From positions 1 through 61,027 of the forward strand of contig JAAWQR010000009.1 in assembly GCA_022800625.1 (NCBI GenBank): a stretch of DNA of 61,027 bases. The letters run 5' to 3'. The translations under genes were made by a program, and so were the position numbers. The notes under the pieces are model-generated. The model was not told where the DNA came from. It did not search any database and saw only the letters and a program-made list of their open reading frames with translations. The stretch's first letter is position 1. Every line of letters starts with the position of its first letter. The stretch is from Clostridiales bacterium. GTDB lineage: Bacteria > Bacillota > Clostridia > Oscillospirales > CAG-272. This document shows, piece after piece, positions 26,877 through 35,178 of the stretch.

Positions 26877-26980
26877 ACCTGCAGCTAATTTCCCTGATTT
26901 AATGCCGCCTTAGGCGGCTCTGAGGAAGAAATCATGATATAATTAATTATATAATCAGAATACACGGAGAGGAAAGTTTC

Positions 26981-28096
26981 ATGACTGCGATAGTTACCGA
27001 TGTACACTACAGAATGTCTCTTGCAATAATACGCGATCTTGCAGATAACGGAATCCGCACAGTCGTATGCGAATATGACGAATTTCCCTGCCCCGTCGGT
27101 TTTTATTCTTCAAAAATATCCGCACATTACACGCTGAACAGCGGTAACAAGTCTGACGCTCTATTAAAGCTTTGCGGCAAAATTTATCGTGAAAGCGGCG
27201 AAAAGCCTGTCCTCTTCCCTGTCGGTGCAAAAACTCTTGAACTTGTCAGCATAAATTCAAAAAAATTTGCAGAAGTATCCTATTTTCTGATACCTTCGCC
27301 TTATCAGTTTGATCTGTTCAACGACAAATCACGCGTTGCAGCTATAGCAAAGGATATGGATATAGCTATCCCGCGAGAATATAAACTTTCGGACAGCTTT
27401 AGCTTCCCTGTTGTCGTAAAGCCGACATGCGGAGAAAAAGCAGGACTTTCGGCAGCTGACAGATATGTCATTGCCGAAAATTCAGAGGAGCTTGAACAGG
27501 CATACTCTCGCTTTGAGAATATCACAGAAGATCTTCCCGTAATTCAGGAATATCTTACAGGCGGAGGAGCCGGTTGTTCAGTGCTTTGCCGTGACGGAGA
27601 GATCTTAGCTCACATATGCCATAGACGTGTGAGAGAATATCCCGTGTCGGGGGGACCTTCCAGCTGCTGTGAAAAAATCATGAGCCCGTCTCTGCTCCCG
27701 TCAGTGCGAAAAATGGTATCCGAAACAAAATATTCAGGCATTGCAATGTTTGAATTCAAGAAAGATTCAAACGGAGAATACCGCCTGCTTGAGGTAAATC
27801 CGCGGGTATGGGGAACATATCCGCTGACACGTGCCTGCGGCTCAAATTTCACATATTTATGGTTTCTTGCAGCCGCAGGCGCAGACCTTCCCGAATATAG
27901 CGGCGGAACACATGTAAAAATGGCTTATTATCCGTCAGATCTTGCAGCCGCTCTATGTTATTTAAAGCACGGGAAACTGCGTAAATTTTTGTCTGCGATT
28001 TCAGATTTTGCAGACCCGCGCGTAAAAAACGGACTGAGCGAGCGCGGTGACAGGCGACCTTACAGAATGTATCTGAAATCACTGTTTAAAAGATAA
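26981..28096 (+). CDS. ATP-grasp family ligase (carboxylate-amine/thiol ligase type)
   Basis: The 371-aa protein has an N-terminal Rossmann-like pre-ATP-grasp domain (1-105) and an ATP-grasp fold: V-V-V-K-P-T-C-G-E-K (nucleotide-binding Lys), P-V-I-Q-E-Y-L-T-G-G-G, and the metal-binding L-L-E-V-N-P-R-V-W-G. GAGAGGAAAG lies about 8 nt upstream. It is followed 24 bp later by a PHP gene and then a deacetylase gene, a likely operon for cell-surface or exopolysaccharide modification. The substrate cannot be named. Confidence 0.82.
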   Translation: MTAIVTDVHYRMSLAIIRDLADNGIRTVVCEYDEFPCPVGFYSSKISAHYTLNSGNKSDALLKLCGKIYRESGEKPVLFPVGAKTLELVSINSKKFAEVSYFLIPSPYQFDLFNDKSRVAAIAKDMDIAIPREYKLSDSFSFPVVVKPTCGEKAGLSAADRYVIAENSEELEQAYSRFENITEDLPVIQEYLTGGGAGCSVLCRDGEILAHICHRRVREYPVSGGPSSCCEKIMSPSLLPSVRKMVSETKYSGIAMFEFKKDSNGEYRLLEVNPRVWGTYPLTRACGSNFTYLWFLAAAGADLPEYSGGTHVKMAYYPSDLAAALCYLKHGKLRKFLSAISDFADPRVKNGLSERGDRRPYRMYLKSLFKR

Positions 28097-28120
28097 ACAT
28101 TTAAAAGGCACGGTAAAATA

Positions 28121-28837
28121 ATGATAATAAAAGCAGATCTACACGTTCACACAACAGCTTCCGACGGAAAGAACAGCATAGACGAGCTTATTGCGGAAGC
28201 TAATGCACGCGGACTTGACGCGATTGCTGTATCTGATCACAACATGTGTACACCGCTTCCCGAATGTGACCTTTTGCTCATTCCCGGGGCGGAAATATCT
28301 ACCGAAAGCGGACACGTTCTCGGTCTTTTCGTTCGTGATATTGATTTCGCATCTATATGTGATAAGGGGCTTCCGAGTGCGCGCGACGCTGTTTCAGCTA
28401 TTCACAGATCAGGCGGACTTGCAGTTCTTGCACACCCGTTTGAGAGAAAAAGCTTTCAGAAAAACGTGCTTGACAGTGTAGATTTTGACTTCATTGAAAC
28501 GGCAAACTCCAGGGCTGTAATGAAATTCCGCGACGCAAACGAAAAAGCTGTAAGTTATGCAGAATTTCGCAGACTTCCCGCCGTCGGCGGCAGCGATGCA
28601 CATTCGAGTTGCGAGTTGGGAGGCAGCTATACAGAAATAGAGTGCGCTGGTATCCGCGATATCGAAACAGCTCTGAGAGACGGCAGAACAAAGGCTGTGT
28701 TTGTACGAGGATGCAGTTGGTTTACCAAAGCGAAAACAAGGCTTTTTGTCGCACGAAAAACAAAAAACAAAAAGAAAATATTAAAATCGTATCTTTATCT
28801 CATATATGCGGCTGCACGCGATATTTTTAACCATTAA
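28121..28837 (+). CDS. PHP-domain phosphoesterase
   Basis: The 238-aa protein has the four PHP motifs: D-L-H-V-H-T-T-A-S-D-G (residues 5-15), V-S-D-H-N (about 40), a V-L-A-H-P-F-E segment and S-D-A-H-S. Homologues hydrolyse phosphoesters, including nucleoside 3',5'-bisphosphates. The C-terminal 30 residues are Lys-rich. AAAGG lies about 13 nt upstream. Position between ATP-grasp and polysaccharide-deacetylase genes suggests a shared pathway (inference). Confidence 0.88.
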   Translation: MIIKADLHVHTTASDGKNSIDELIAEANARGLDAIAVSDHNMCTPLPECDLLLIPGAEISTESGHVLGLFVRDIDFASICDKGLPSARDAVSAIHRSGGLAVLAHPFERKSFQKNVLDSVDFDFIETANSRAVMKFRDANEKAVSYAEFRRLPAVGGSDAHSSCELGGSYTEIECAGIRDIETALRDGRTKAVFVRGCSWFTKAKTRLFVARKTKNKKKILKSYLYLIYAAARDIFNH

Positions 28838-28888
28838 CGGTACTTTGCAGTATGACTCAAAAAAGGTTCAGAAAGGATTGTCCGAATT

Positions 28889-30229
28889 ATGTCTTTAGTA
28901 ACTAAAGCAATAGGCGGAGCAAAAAAGTTAAAACACCGCTTTCAGGATAAAATAAAGGAGAAAACTCCCGTATATATGTCTCCTGTCAGGAGGATAGAAC
29001 GCGTTTCTCTTAAAGACAGAGTTGTTGCCATGACATTTGACGACGGACCGTGCGCCATGCCCGCAAAACCTTCAAAAAGCGAAAAGCCGCTGACATTGCT
29101 CCTTGCGGAAACACTTGAAAAATACGAAGCTGTCGGCACATTTGATGTTGTAGGCGACACATCGGGGAATTATCCCGACAAAGCAGGGCGCGACGGCTCA
29201 GCTTCATGGGGAGGCATAAAATACGATCATTATCCCGACTTTGGTTGCGACAGTCTCGGCGGCGTTATAAACTGTCCGGAGCTTACAAAACGCATTCTCG
29301 ACGGAGGGCATGAAATCACAAGCCACACATATTCGCATGTGCTTTTCGGCTCTAAGCCGCTCGTATACGGAAACCGTGCTCCTATGCACGGAATCGATGA
29401 AGTCATATCTGACCTTAAAAAGCTTGATCTTCACATGAAGCAAAACTACGGATATGAGATAAAGCTGTCACGTCCGCCACACTATGTTGACAAAACCAAG
29501 GACGGATTTTCAGCATATGACGCGTATGCTGTTATGGGGTATCAGTATCTTGCGGCGAGCTTTGACGGAGCAGGCTGGCTTCCGCTGTCCTCTTACGAGG
29601 CTGAGATCGACGCAATGGTGCGTCCGCTGGAGCGTTCACTGGAAACAAATCCTGACAGCCTGTGCGGTCAGATTATCTTCCAAAAGGACGGCTATAATAT
29701 GGCACGACGATCTCCAGTTGCAGACGGACTGGAGCGTCAGCTTGAACTGCTTATCAGAAACGGATACCGTGTGGTCGGCGTATCAGAGCTTTTGGAGCTG
29801 TGTCCTTTTTCCGACCTTTCACCTGATAATACCTTATTTGAATGCGCAAAAAAACTGCTTGACAGGGGAATGTGCATATGCTACCGTGATAATACGGTAA
29901 GAGCTAACAACATACTGACACGCGGAGAGCTTGCTATGATCTTACATGGAAGCACTACTGCAACAGAGCGCATAACGCTTGTTAAGAACAAAAAGAATGT
30001 CGCAAAGGACGTATCATACAAGCATCCGTATGCAGCAGCAATAACTGCGGCTTTGGAAGTTGGAGAGATGACGCTTTTGAGAGACAAATTTTATCCTAAT
30101 GCACAAGTGACAGGTTCGGATTTTGCGGCAGCGATTCAAAAGCACTTCGGCTTTATATCCGAAGTGCCTGTCGGCATTATAACTCATGCTGACGCGATAT
30201 CGGCAATTGCAAAAATGATCAAAAAATAA
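28889..30229 (+). CDS. Polysaccharide deacetylase with S-layer-homology-like C-terminus
   Basis: The 446-aa protein has the NodB catalytic motifs: M-T-F-D-D-G-P (about residues 48-54; the catalytic Asp and metal Asp), S-H-T-Y-S-H (metal His pair), and R-P-P-H. The C-terminal 130 residues (L-T-R-G-E-L-A-M-I-L-H, then D-V-S-Y-K-H-P-Y-A-A-A-I-T-A-A) resemble S-layer-homology repeats that bind secondary wall polymers. No clear signal peptide is visible, which is odd for a surface enzyme. GAAAGG lies about 12 nt upstream. Confidence 0.85.
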   Translation: MSLVTKAIGGAKKLKHRFQDKIKEKTPVYMSPVRRIERVSLKDRVVAMTFDDGPCAMPAKPSKSEKPLTLLLAETLEKYEAVGTFDVVGDTSGNYPDKAGRDGSASWGGIKYDHYPDFGCDSLGGVINCPELTKRILDGGHEITSHTYSHVLFGSKPLVYGNRAPMHGIDEVISDLKKLDLHMKQNYGYEIKLSRPPHYVDKTKDGFSAYDAYAVMGYQYLAASFDGAGWLPLSSYEAEIDAMVRPLERSLETNPDSLCGQIIFQKDGYNMARRSPVADGLERQLELLIRNGYRVVGVSELLELCPFSDLSPDNTLFECAKKLLDRGMCICYRDNTVRANNILTRGELAMILHGSTTATERITLVKNKKNVAKDVSYKHPYAAAITAALEVGEMTLLRDKFYPNAQVTGSDFAAAIQKHFGFISEVPVGIITHADAISAIAKMIKK

Positions 30230-30257
30230 AAATATCTTGCAAAGAGTTCTAATAAAC

Positions 30258-30572
30258 ATGAAATTCAAGTTATCTGAAAACGGAGCATGGTATCATGGCT
30301 CAAATATGCGTTTTGATATTCTGAGAGAAGGAAGTACAATAACTCAATGGAAAGAACTTGCCGAAGCATTTTCTCGTAAGCCATCCACTTTAAGCTATAA
30401 TGACAGCGGAGAAATTTTCCATAACGGTACTGAAAAAGGATATCTATATATAATTGACGAATCTATCACTGTAGGTATTGATATATATAAACATCCTCAT
30501 ACTGCAATGGAGAATCATATCGAATTTCTTACAGCAAGACCCCTGAGAGTAAAGCTTATTTCCAAACTGTAG
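30258..30572 (+). CDS. Small ADP-ribosyltransferase-fold protein (Arr-like)
   Basis: The 104-aa protein has GAWYHGSNMRFDIL near the N-terminus and K-G-Y-L-Y-I-I-D-E followed by R-P-L-R-V-K-L at the end. This order matches the rifampin ADP-ribosyltransferase (Arr) group, which has F-Y-H-G-T near the start, G-Y-I-Y-I-V-E in the middle and E-P-L-R-I-V-G at the end. The start at 30258 is chosen as the first ATG after which the homology begins; the ribosome-binding site is weak. The role could be antibiotic modification, nucleotide transfer to another target or none of these. Confidence 0.6.
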   Translation: MKFKLSENGAWYHGSNMRFDILREGSTITQWKELAEAFSRKPSTLSYNDSGEIFHNGTEKGYLYIIDESITVGIDIYKHPHTAMENHIEFLTARPLRVKLISKL

Positions 30573-30682
30573 TTTCAGGCGCGCTGTTTATTTCAGTTTT
30601 GCAACACCCTGAATTTAAATCACTAAAGTATAATATATCTTTACAATTTTATGTAATTTCACAAATTTCGGGAATTCTTATG

Positions 30683-30711
30683 TTGCTTTTACCCTGTCAT
30701 AATGTTATAAT
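30683..30711 (+). promoter_or_regulatory. Promoter of the acyltransferase gene
   Basis: TTGCTT (30683-30688) and TATAAT (30706-30711) with 17-bp spacing. It is followed by a leader with a GTTGC/GCAAC stem and the shared AATTCATATTG-AATTTTTA block. Confidence 0.6.
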
Positions 30712-30778
30712 AAAAGTGATAATGATAAGAAACGGATGTTGCCGTGCAACAATTCATATTGAAATTTTTATTACAGTT
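30712..30778 (+). repeat. Leader element shared with 58612-58672
   Basis: Downstream of the -10 this leader has a short stem (GTTGC cgt GCAAC) and then AATTCATATTGAAATTTTTA (30757-30776). The leader at 58612-58672 has a different stem in the same position and then AATTCATATTGCAATTTTTA. The two otherwise unrelated genes (acyltransferase, XRE regulator) share only this. Confidence 0.55.
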
Positions 30779-30840
30779 TATTTTTCTGTTTAATGCTGTC
30801 AAAGCGGCGCTTAAAGTATAGAAAAGAAAGGCATTTAATT

Positions 30841-31896
30841 ATGGAAACAAGGAAAAGACTTCCGGAGTTGTCGTATCTTAATTTAACGTTTTGTATTTTG
30901 GTTATACTGATACATGTTCTTTCAGAACCCGTAGGAACTCTCGACAAAAGCTCGTTACAATATTTTGCCGTTATGATACCTTTCAGACTCAGCGCCTTCG
31001 TCGTTCAGGGTTTTATATTTCTGTCAGGCTTGAAGCTATGTCTCGGCGGACGTGATAAAATATACGCACCTGCGCTTTGGTGTCGAAGACTCAAAAGCGT
31101 TGTTGTTCCTTATTTGATTTGGGTACTCTTATACTACTGTTATTTTGTCGGAATCGGATACTTCCCTTTCAGCTTTAAGGAGCTGTTCCGCTATGCCGTC
31201 GTCGGGGATCTTGTAGCGCCGTTCTATTTCATTATAACTATAGTACAGTTCTATCTTCTTGCTCCGATCTTTGTAAAATTGACGTCGGGAAAGCACACAA
31301 AGCTCTTTCTTGTACTGTCGCTTGTTATAAATTTGATTTTCTGGATATATCTTCCTACGCTTCTTCGTGTGACGGGTATATGTGAAAATTTCAGATACAA
31401 TGACCGCGTTTTTACAACATATCTTATTTATTTTGCGGCGGGATGTATTGCCGGACAAAAATACGATAAATTATGTGCTGTTATAAGACGGGTTTCCGCT
31501 CTTATGTTTACCGCTTTCCCGCTTATTGCCGCAGGCGATATCATTCTGTACTGCAATGCTGCAAAGGTAGGCGGAACAGTCTGCGAAATATATCACATGG
31601 TATATTCTTTAGCGGCAATACTGTTTTTTACCGCGCTTTATCTGAAATTGACAGATAAAAGAAAATCTATGCCGAAAATTTTATCCTCAGCCGATAAAGC
31701 AACATTCCCTGTATATCTGTGTCACTGCCTTTTCATATTTATTTTGAATTCCGAATTCAATAAATACGGCATAAACGATATCGGCATAAGGCTTGTGCTG
31801 CGTTTTGTAATCGTTTATATTGTTTCCTTCGGGGGTGCGATCCTTTGGCAGTGGGTGAAAAATAAAATTGACAGTACGGCGAAACTTAAATATTAA
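30841..31896 (+). CDS. Acyltransferase 3 family membrane protein
   Basis: This 351-aa integral membrane protein has about ten hydrophobic helices. It has the family start L-S-Y-L-N-L-T-F-C-I-L-V-I-L-I-H-V with the catalytic-type His in helix 1, and a later F-P-V-Y-L-C-H segment. Family members O-acetylate or O-succinylate peptidoglycan, polysaccharides or lipids. The start at 30841 is set by GAAAGG about 10 nt upstream, so the in-frame extension to 30793 is not used. Next to the deacetylase gene it fits an envelope-polymer modification role. Confidence 0.85.
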   Translation: METRKRLPELSYLNLTFCILVILIHVLSEPVGTLDKSSLQYFAVMIPFRLSAFVVQGFIFLSGLKLCLGGRDKIYAPALWCRRLKSVVVPYLIWVLLYYCYFVGIGYFPFSFKELFRYAVVGDLVAPFYFIITIVQFYLLAPIFVKLTSGKHTKLFLVLSLVINLIFWIYLPTLLRVTGICENFRYNDRVFTTYLIYFAAGCIAGQKYDKLCAVIRRVSALMFTAFPLIAAGDIILYCNAAKVGGTVCEIYHMVYSLAAILFFTALYLKLTDKRKSMPKILSSADKATFPVYLCHCLFIFILNSEFNKYGINDIGIRLVLRFVIVYIVSFGGAILWQWVKNKIDSTAKLKY

Positions 31897-32530
31897 AAGG
31901 AATATTGATATTTTACGCCGTAAAAACTTTTGTAATCATGGAAATCATGGACGAATATACAGTTCAACAAAAAAAGTTACACTGCGGATTGCTGAAATGA
32001 CGGTGTTAGATTTCACTTAAGTCATAAAATTATTGATCTGTGAAGCATTGCAGTACAAAGCGATTTGATATTCAGTACAGTTTATACCACGAAACAGCAG
32101 TTGTCTCTTTTCAGAAAACATTATGCTGAACTGTCGAATATAAATAATAGAGATATTTTATGTAGTCACCTCCCCTTATGATGAAAAAGTGCTTACCTTT
32201 TCCCATAAAGTGTTTTCAGACCGATAACAGAGCTGAATTTATAAAACAGCTTCTCTCTGCCGAAGCCCGTACTCCCCCACGCTGCCCCCGCGCCGGAGGC
32301 GGTTGGGAGCGAACACAAGATTATTAGTTTGTTCTGCTATTTCAATAACTTCAAAAAACTTAATGTTCACAGCAGAAAATATAATAATTCACCTATATGC
32401 GTACTCTTAACTGAAAATCTCCAGCCGAGTATATCAAAGCATTTATAAAAAACGATGAGATTTTCAAATATTTCTTGTAACGCGTCTTTGATAAGCTTAC
32501 AACAAGATTCTCTTGTAATGAAATTTCTTC
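31897..32530. other. Gene-free stretch between acyltransferase and tRNA-Leu
   Basis: No open frame with a ribosome-binding site or recognisable domain is seen on either strand. A GC-rich patch around 32270-32310 contrasts with the AT-rich surroundings. It may be decayed DNA. Confidence 0.5.
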
Positions 32531-32559
32531 TTGCAATTTTCTTTATCTTGTGGTATACT
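32531..32559 (+). promoter_or_regulatory. Promoter of tRNA-Leu
   Basis: TTGCAA (32531-32536) and TATACT (32554-32559), 17-bp spacing, 16 bp before the tRNA 5' end. Confidence 0.75.
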
Positions 32560-32575
32560 AATAGAGCAATAATGC

Positions 32576-32659
32576 GCCGGAATGATGGAATTGGCAGACG
32601 TGCTGGACTCAAAATCCAGTGGTGGCGACACCGTGCGGGTTCGACCCCCGCTTCCGGCA
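32576..32659 (+). tRNA. tRNA-Leu (anticodon CAA)
   Basis: The 84-nt sequence folds as a class II tRNA: acceptor GCCGGAA/TTCCGGC (perfect 7 bp) with discriminator A, D-arm with AATTGGCAGA, anticodon stem CTGGA/TCCAG around CTCAAAA (anticodon CAA, reads UUG), a long variable arm, and T-arm GCGGG-TTCGACC-CCCGC. CCA is not encoded. A weak CGCTG/CAGCG stem with TTTTTT follows at about 32671-32711. Confidence 0.95.
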
Positions 32660-32670
32660 CTATAATAAGA

Positions 32671-32713
32671 GCGCTGATCTTGATACAATGAGTTGAGGGA
32701 GCAGCGTTTTTTC
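32671..32713 (+). terminator. Weak terminator after tRNA-Leu
   Basis: CGCTG and CAGCG arms about 25 nt apart are followed by TTTTTT. The stem is short, so confidence is limited. Confidence 0.4.
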
Positions 32714-32738
32714 ATTATAAAATTAAAAGGAGGGGAAA

Positions 32739-33278
32739 ATGAAGTACTACAAAAAGATTATCAGTGAGCGCCTTTATCTTTCGCCAATTAATCCTGATGA
32801 GGTTGACGCCTATTTGACATGGATGAATGAAGATAAAACGCTGGCTGTGAACTTTGGTCAATATTCTCTGATGGTTTCTTCAAAAAACGATCTGAACTGG
32901 CTTTATGAACCTCCCCAACACATGCACCGTTTTGCAATCGTGCTTCTTGACAACGATGAACTGGTGGGAAGCATAAGTATTCACAATATAGATCAGTTGA
33001 ACCGTAACGCCTATATCGGTATTTTTATCGGCGGCGAGGACAATAGAGGAAAAGGCTACGGTGCCGAAGCAATTCGTTTAATACTTGAATATGGATTTAA
33101 GACGTTGAACATGCATAGTATAAATCTTACTGTGCACGCGAATAATCCCGCTGGCATAAAATGCTATGAAAAAGTTGGTTTTCGTGAAGTCGGGAGATTA
33201 CCAGAGGTATTCTTTATAAATGGAACGTACGTTGATAAGATTTATATGAGTATCCTTGAAAGTGAGTTTGATCAATAG
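32739..33278 (+). CDS. GNAT family N-acetyltransferase
   Basis: The 179-aa protein belongs to the RimJ/RimL-like acetyltransferases. It has ERLYLSPI at the N-terminus, an I-G-I-F-I-G core strand, the acetyl-CoA loop motif R-G-K-G-Y-G-A-E-A (about residues 104-112), and Y-E-K-V-G-F-R-E-V-G near the end. AGGAGG lies 6-7 nt upstream. Target unknown. Its end converges on the integrase remnant. Confidence 0.9.
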   Translation: MKYYKKIISERLYLSPINPDEVDAYLTWMNEDKTLAVNFGQYSLMVSSKNDLNWLYEPPQHMHRFAIVLLDNDELVGSISIHNIDQLNRNAYIGIFIGGEDNRGKGYGAEAIRLILEYGFKTLNMHSINLTVHANNPAGIKCYEKVGFREVGRLPEVFFINGTYVDKIYMSILESEFDQ

Positions 33279-33284
33279 TATAAA

Positions 33285-33522
33285 CAATACCGTTCTTTTG
33301 CAGGATCAGCGGAAAATGCTGTGTGATATAGCCGGGCTTTACAAGCTCACCGATTTCGTTTACATAGATATAATCGGTGTATTTTCTGCAATAAGATTTC
33401 CCGCACAGCTTTCGGTTTAGTTCCTGCTCCGCTTTCAGACGGTGCAATAATTCCTCGAACGGCGGTACACGCGGCAAACTGCGGTAGCTGGCTTTTGTCT
33501 TTGTCCGATCCTTTAGAATAAT
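33285..33522 (-). pseudogene. Tyrosine recombinase (integrase) remnant
   Basis: The minus-strand frame reads I-I-L-K-D-R-T-K-T-K-A-S-Y-R-S-L-P followed by R-V-P-P-F-E-E-L-L-H-R-L and Y-I-T-Q-H-F-P-L-I-L-Q-K-N-G. This matches the segment of phage/ICE-type integrases just before the catalytic H-x-x-R box. Both the N-terminal arm-binding region and the catalytic C-terminus are missing; the frame ends in GNAT antisense sequence at about 33285. It is the scar of an integrated element. Confidence 0.7.
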
Positions 33523-33659
33523 TTTGCTCTTGCCTCTAATTTAGCTTCTTTGGCGGCGCAAGCTTCAAAAAGCATTTTTTCGGCACGCTTTACTGTTAGG
33601 TCTGTGAATTTCGACGGCGTGTGCCGTTTGACGTATTCGTCCACATAGTTTAGTACCAT
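33513..33659 (-). CDS. Small 48-aa protein upstream of the integrase remnant
   Basis: The frame from ATG 33659 encodes MVLNYVDEYVKRHTPSKFTD and a helical, Lys/Ala-rich remainder. ATG directly follows the TAA of the XRE gene above it, so translation may be coupled. It overlaps the integrase remnant by about 10 bp. I do not recognise the family. It may be a real small gene of the former mobile element or decayed sequence. Confidence 0.3.
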   Translation of the reverse strand: MVLNYVDEYVKRHTPSKFTDLTVKRAEKMLFEACAAKEAKLEARAKLF

Positions 33660-33845
33660 TTAATAGTACTGTCCTGCCCCCATAGCATCGTATACATTCT
33701 TAAAATACATGGATGGTCTTTTCTTCCCGCGCTCTAACGCAGAATAATATTCAGGGGTTATATCAATAGCTTCTGATAATTCTATTTGAGTGTAGTACGC
33801 TTCTTTTCTAAAGGTTCTTAATCTTGATGTATATAAATCATTCAT
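33660..33845 (-). CDS. Small XRE-family transcriptional regulator
   Basis: A helix-turn-helix protein of about 61 aa: T-Q-I-E-L-S-E-A-I-D-I-T-P-E-Y-Y-S-A-L-E-R-G-K-K-R-P-S is a clear XRE motif. The start is uncertain; MNDLYTSRL is likely, with other in-frame ATGs two and four codons upstream. It overlaps the end of the next XRE gene upstream. Four such genes lie in a row here. Confidence 0.65.
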   Translation of the reverse strand: MNDLYTSRLRTFRKEAYYTQIELSEAIDITPEYYSALERGKKRPSMYFKNVYDAMGAGQYY

Positions 33846-34149
33846 CTTCATCTCCAATAATAGCAGATATATTCTCTATTACTTTTTGCGAATAATCTCG
33901 GTCAATTTTACTTAAATAATCATCAATTGCATAGACAATAAACCTTTTATCAAAATCCTGCAAAAAGTAATCGGAGGGAGTATCCAAAGCAATGGATAGT
34001 TCTCTTAGTGTAACTATTGTTGATAAACTTTTGTCTTTAAGAATAGAACTAAGTTGTTGTACTGATATTTTTAATTTGCTTGCAAGAGATTGCTGTGTCA
34101 TACCACGCTTTAACATTACGTACTTTATTCTTTTTCCAAAACTGCTCAT
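33838..34149 (-). CDS. XRE-family transcriptional regulator
   Basis: This 103-aa protein has an HTH at about residues 15-50 (M-T-Q-Q-S-L-A-S-K-L-K-I-S-V-Q-Q-L-S-S-I-L-K) and an acidic C-terminus. The start at 34149 is preferred because GGAGCGGAT lies upstream; the ORF could extend to 34194. Confidence 0.75.
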   Translation of the reverse strand: MSSFGKRIKYVMLKRGMTQQSLASKLKISVQQLSSILKDKSLSTIVTLRELSIALDTPSDYFLQDFDKRFIVYAIDDYLSKIDRDYSQKVIENISAIIGDEDE

Positions 34150-34245
34150 ATCCGCTCCATTTTTACTGTTTACATTATATTTTAATATATCCATAGCATT
34201 AAGTCAAACAAAATAAAAAGCAGATTGCATTAAATACAAAACTGC

Positions 34246-34551
34246 TTATCTGAATATAATGTCCAATATTGAATTTAATTGATTCTCGTCCATAAACTTT
34301 AATTTTTTATATAACTTAGATTTTGTAAATCGAACCGCTTCATTATTGCTTTGAAGAAGGTTATACGCAGGCACATCAAGCACTTTGCATATTTCTACGA
34401 ATAAATCCACAGAAGGTATGTTGTAACCGTTTTCAATTAAGCGAACATAATGCTCACTAACACATATTTTTTCTGCGAGTTGAGCTTGTGTTAAGCTTAG
34501 CTTTTTTCGGTAATATTTCAGCTTTTCTCTATAAAAAAGCGAAATCCTCAT
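34246..34551 (-). CDS. XRE-family transcriptional regulator
   Basis: This 101-aa protein has the HTH L-T-Q-A-Q-L-A-E-K-I-C-V-S-E-H-Y-V-R-L-I-E-N-G (about 20-42) followed by the common I-P-S-V-D-L-F-V-E-I-C-K-V-L-D-V tail of XRE regulators. No partner domain. One of four consecutive XRE genes. Confidence 0.8.
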   Translation of the reverse strand: MRISLFYREKLKYYRKKLSLTQAQLAEKICVSEHYVRLIENGYNIPSVDLFVEICKVLDVPAYNLLQSNNEAVRFTKSKLYKKLKFMDENQLNSILDIIFR

Positions 34552-34648
34552 TTTTTGTATTATTTATCAATATATGTCCCTAAAATGTAGTAAATATCTT
34601 TTAATTCCTGATTACTATATTTATCCAAGCATGAAAGAATGGAAAAAT

Positions 34649-34858
34649 CTAGAACTCTTTTCCCTCATCTATAAACAGCAAATCAAACGGAATATCAATT
34701 GCGTCGGCGATCTTTAACAATGATTTAAGCCCGGGTTGTTTATCTTCTCTTTCGATTTCCTGATAGTGCTTTATATTGATTCCTGATTTGTCTGCTGCAT
34801 CATGCTGAGTTAAATTTCGCTTGTTTCTATTTTCAATTATGTACTCATTAACATTCAT
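34649..34858 (-). CDS. Small XRE-family transcriptional regulator
   Basis: About 69 aa: M-N-V-N-E-Y-I-I-E-N-R-N-K-R-N-L-T-Q-H-D-A-A-D-K-S-G is an XRE HTH, with I-P-F-D-L-L-F at the end. The start at 34858 is taken as the conserved position; an upstream in-frame ATG exists at 34873. Confidence 0.7.
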   Translation of the reverse strand: MNVNEYIIENRNKRNLTQHDAADKSGINIKHYQEIEREDKQPGLKSLLKIADAIDIPFDLLFIDEGKEF

Positions 34859-34873
34859 ACTGACTCTGAACAT

Positions 34874-35178
34874 TTACTATAATGAATCTTTATTCCTTTA
34901 ATAATAATCATAAATTAAAATTAATCTTAGATCAATCATATTAAAGGAAATTATTGATATAATTATGCTAAACTCTGCGCACGTAAAAATACTATTTTAT
35001 AAGAGCATTTAATATCTGCTATAGTTTTGACTCACCTAATGTAGTTATCTTTCTGCGTGAATTCCTACCATCACCCATGTCGGTTCTTTTCAGATTTGCT
35101 CGGTGCAGTACTTGACCTGCTCATAGCACTGCTAATCTGTTTTTCCTGTTTAGGGATACGCAGCAGTAAACTTCTGCC
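34874..35178. other. AT-rich gene-free stretch upstream of the XRE genes
   Basis: No gene with a convincing start is seen. The sequence is AT-rich and contains TATAAT-like matches but no clearly paired -35. It separates the XRE cluster from the fibre locus. Confidence 0.4.

Noticed and set aside
32367..32660. Minus-strand ORF of 97 aa across the tRNA-Leu gene
   Set aside because: It overlaps the tRNA and its promoter and has no ribosome-binding site.
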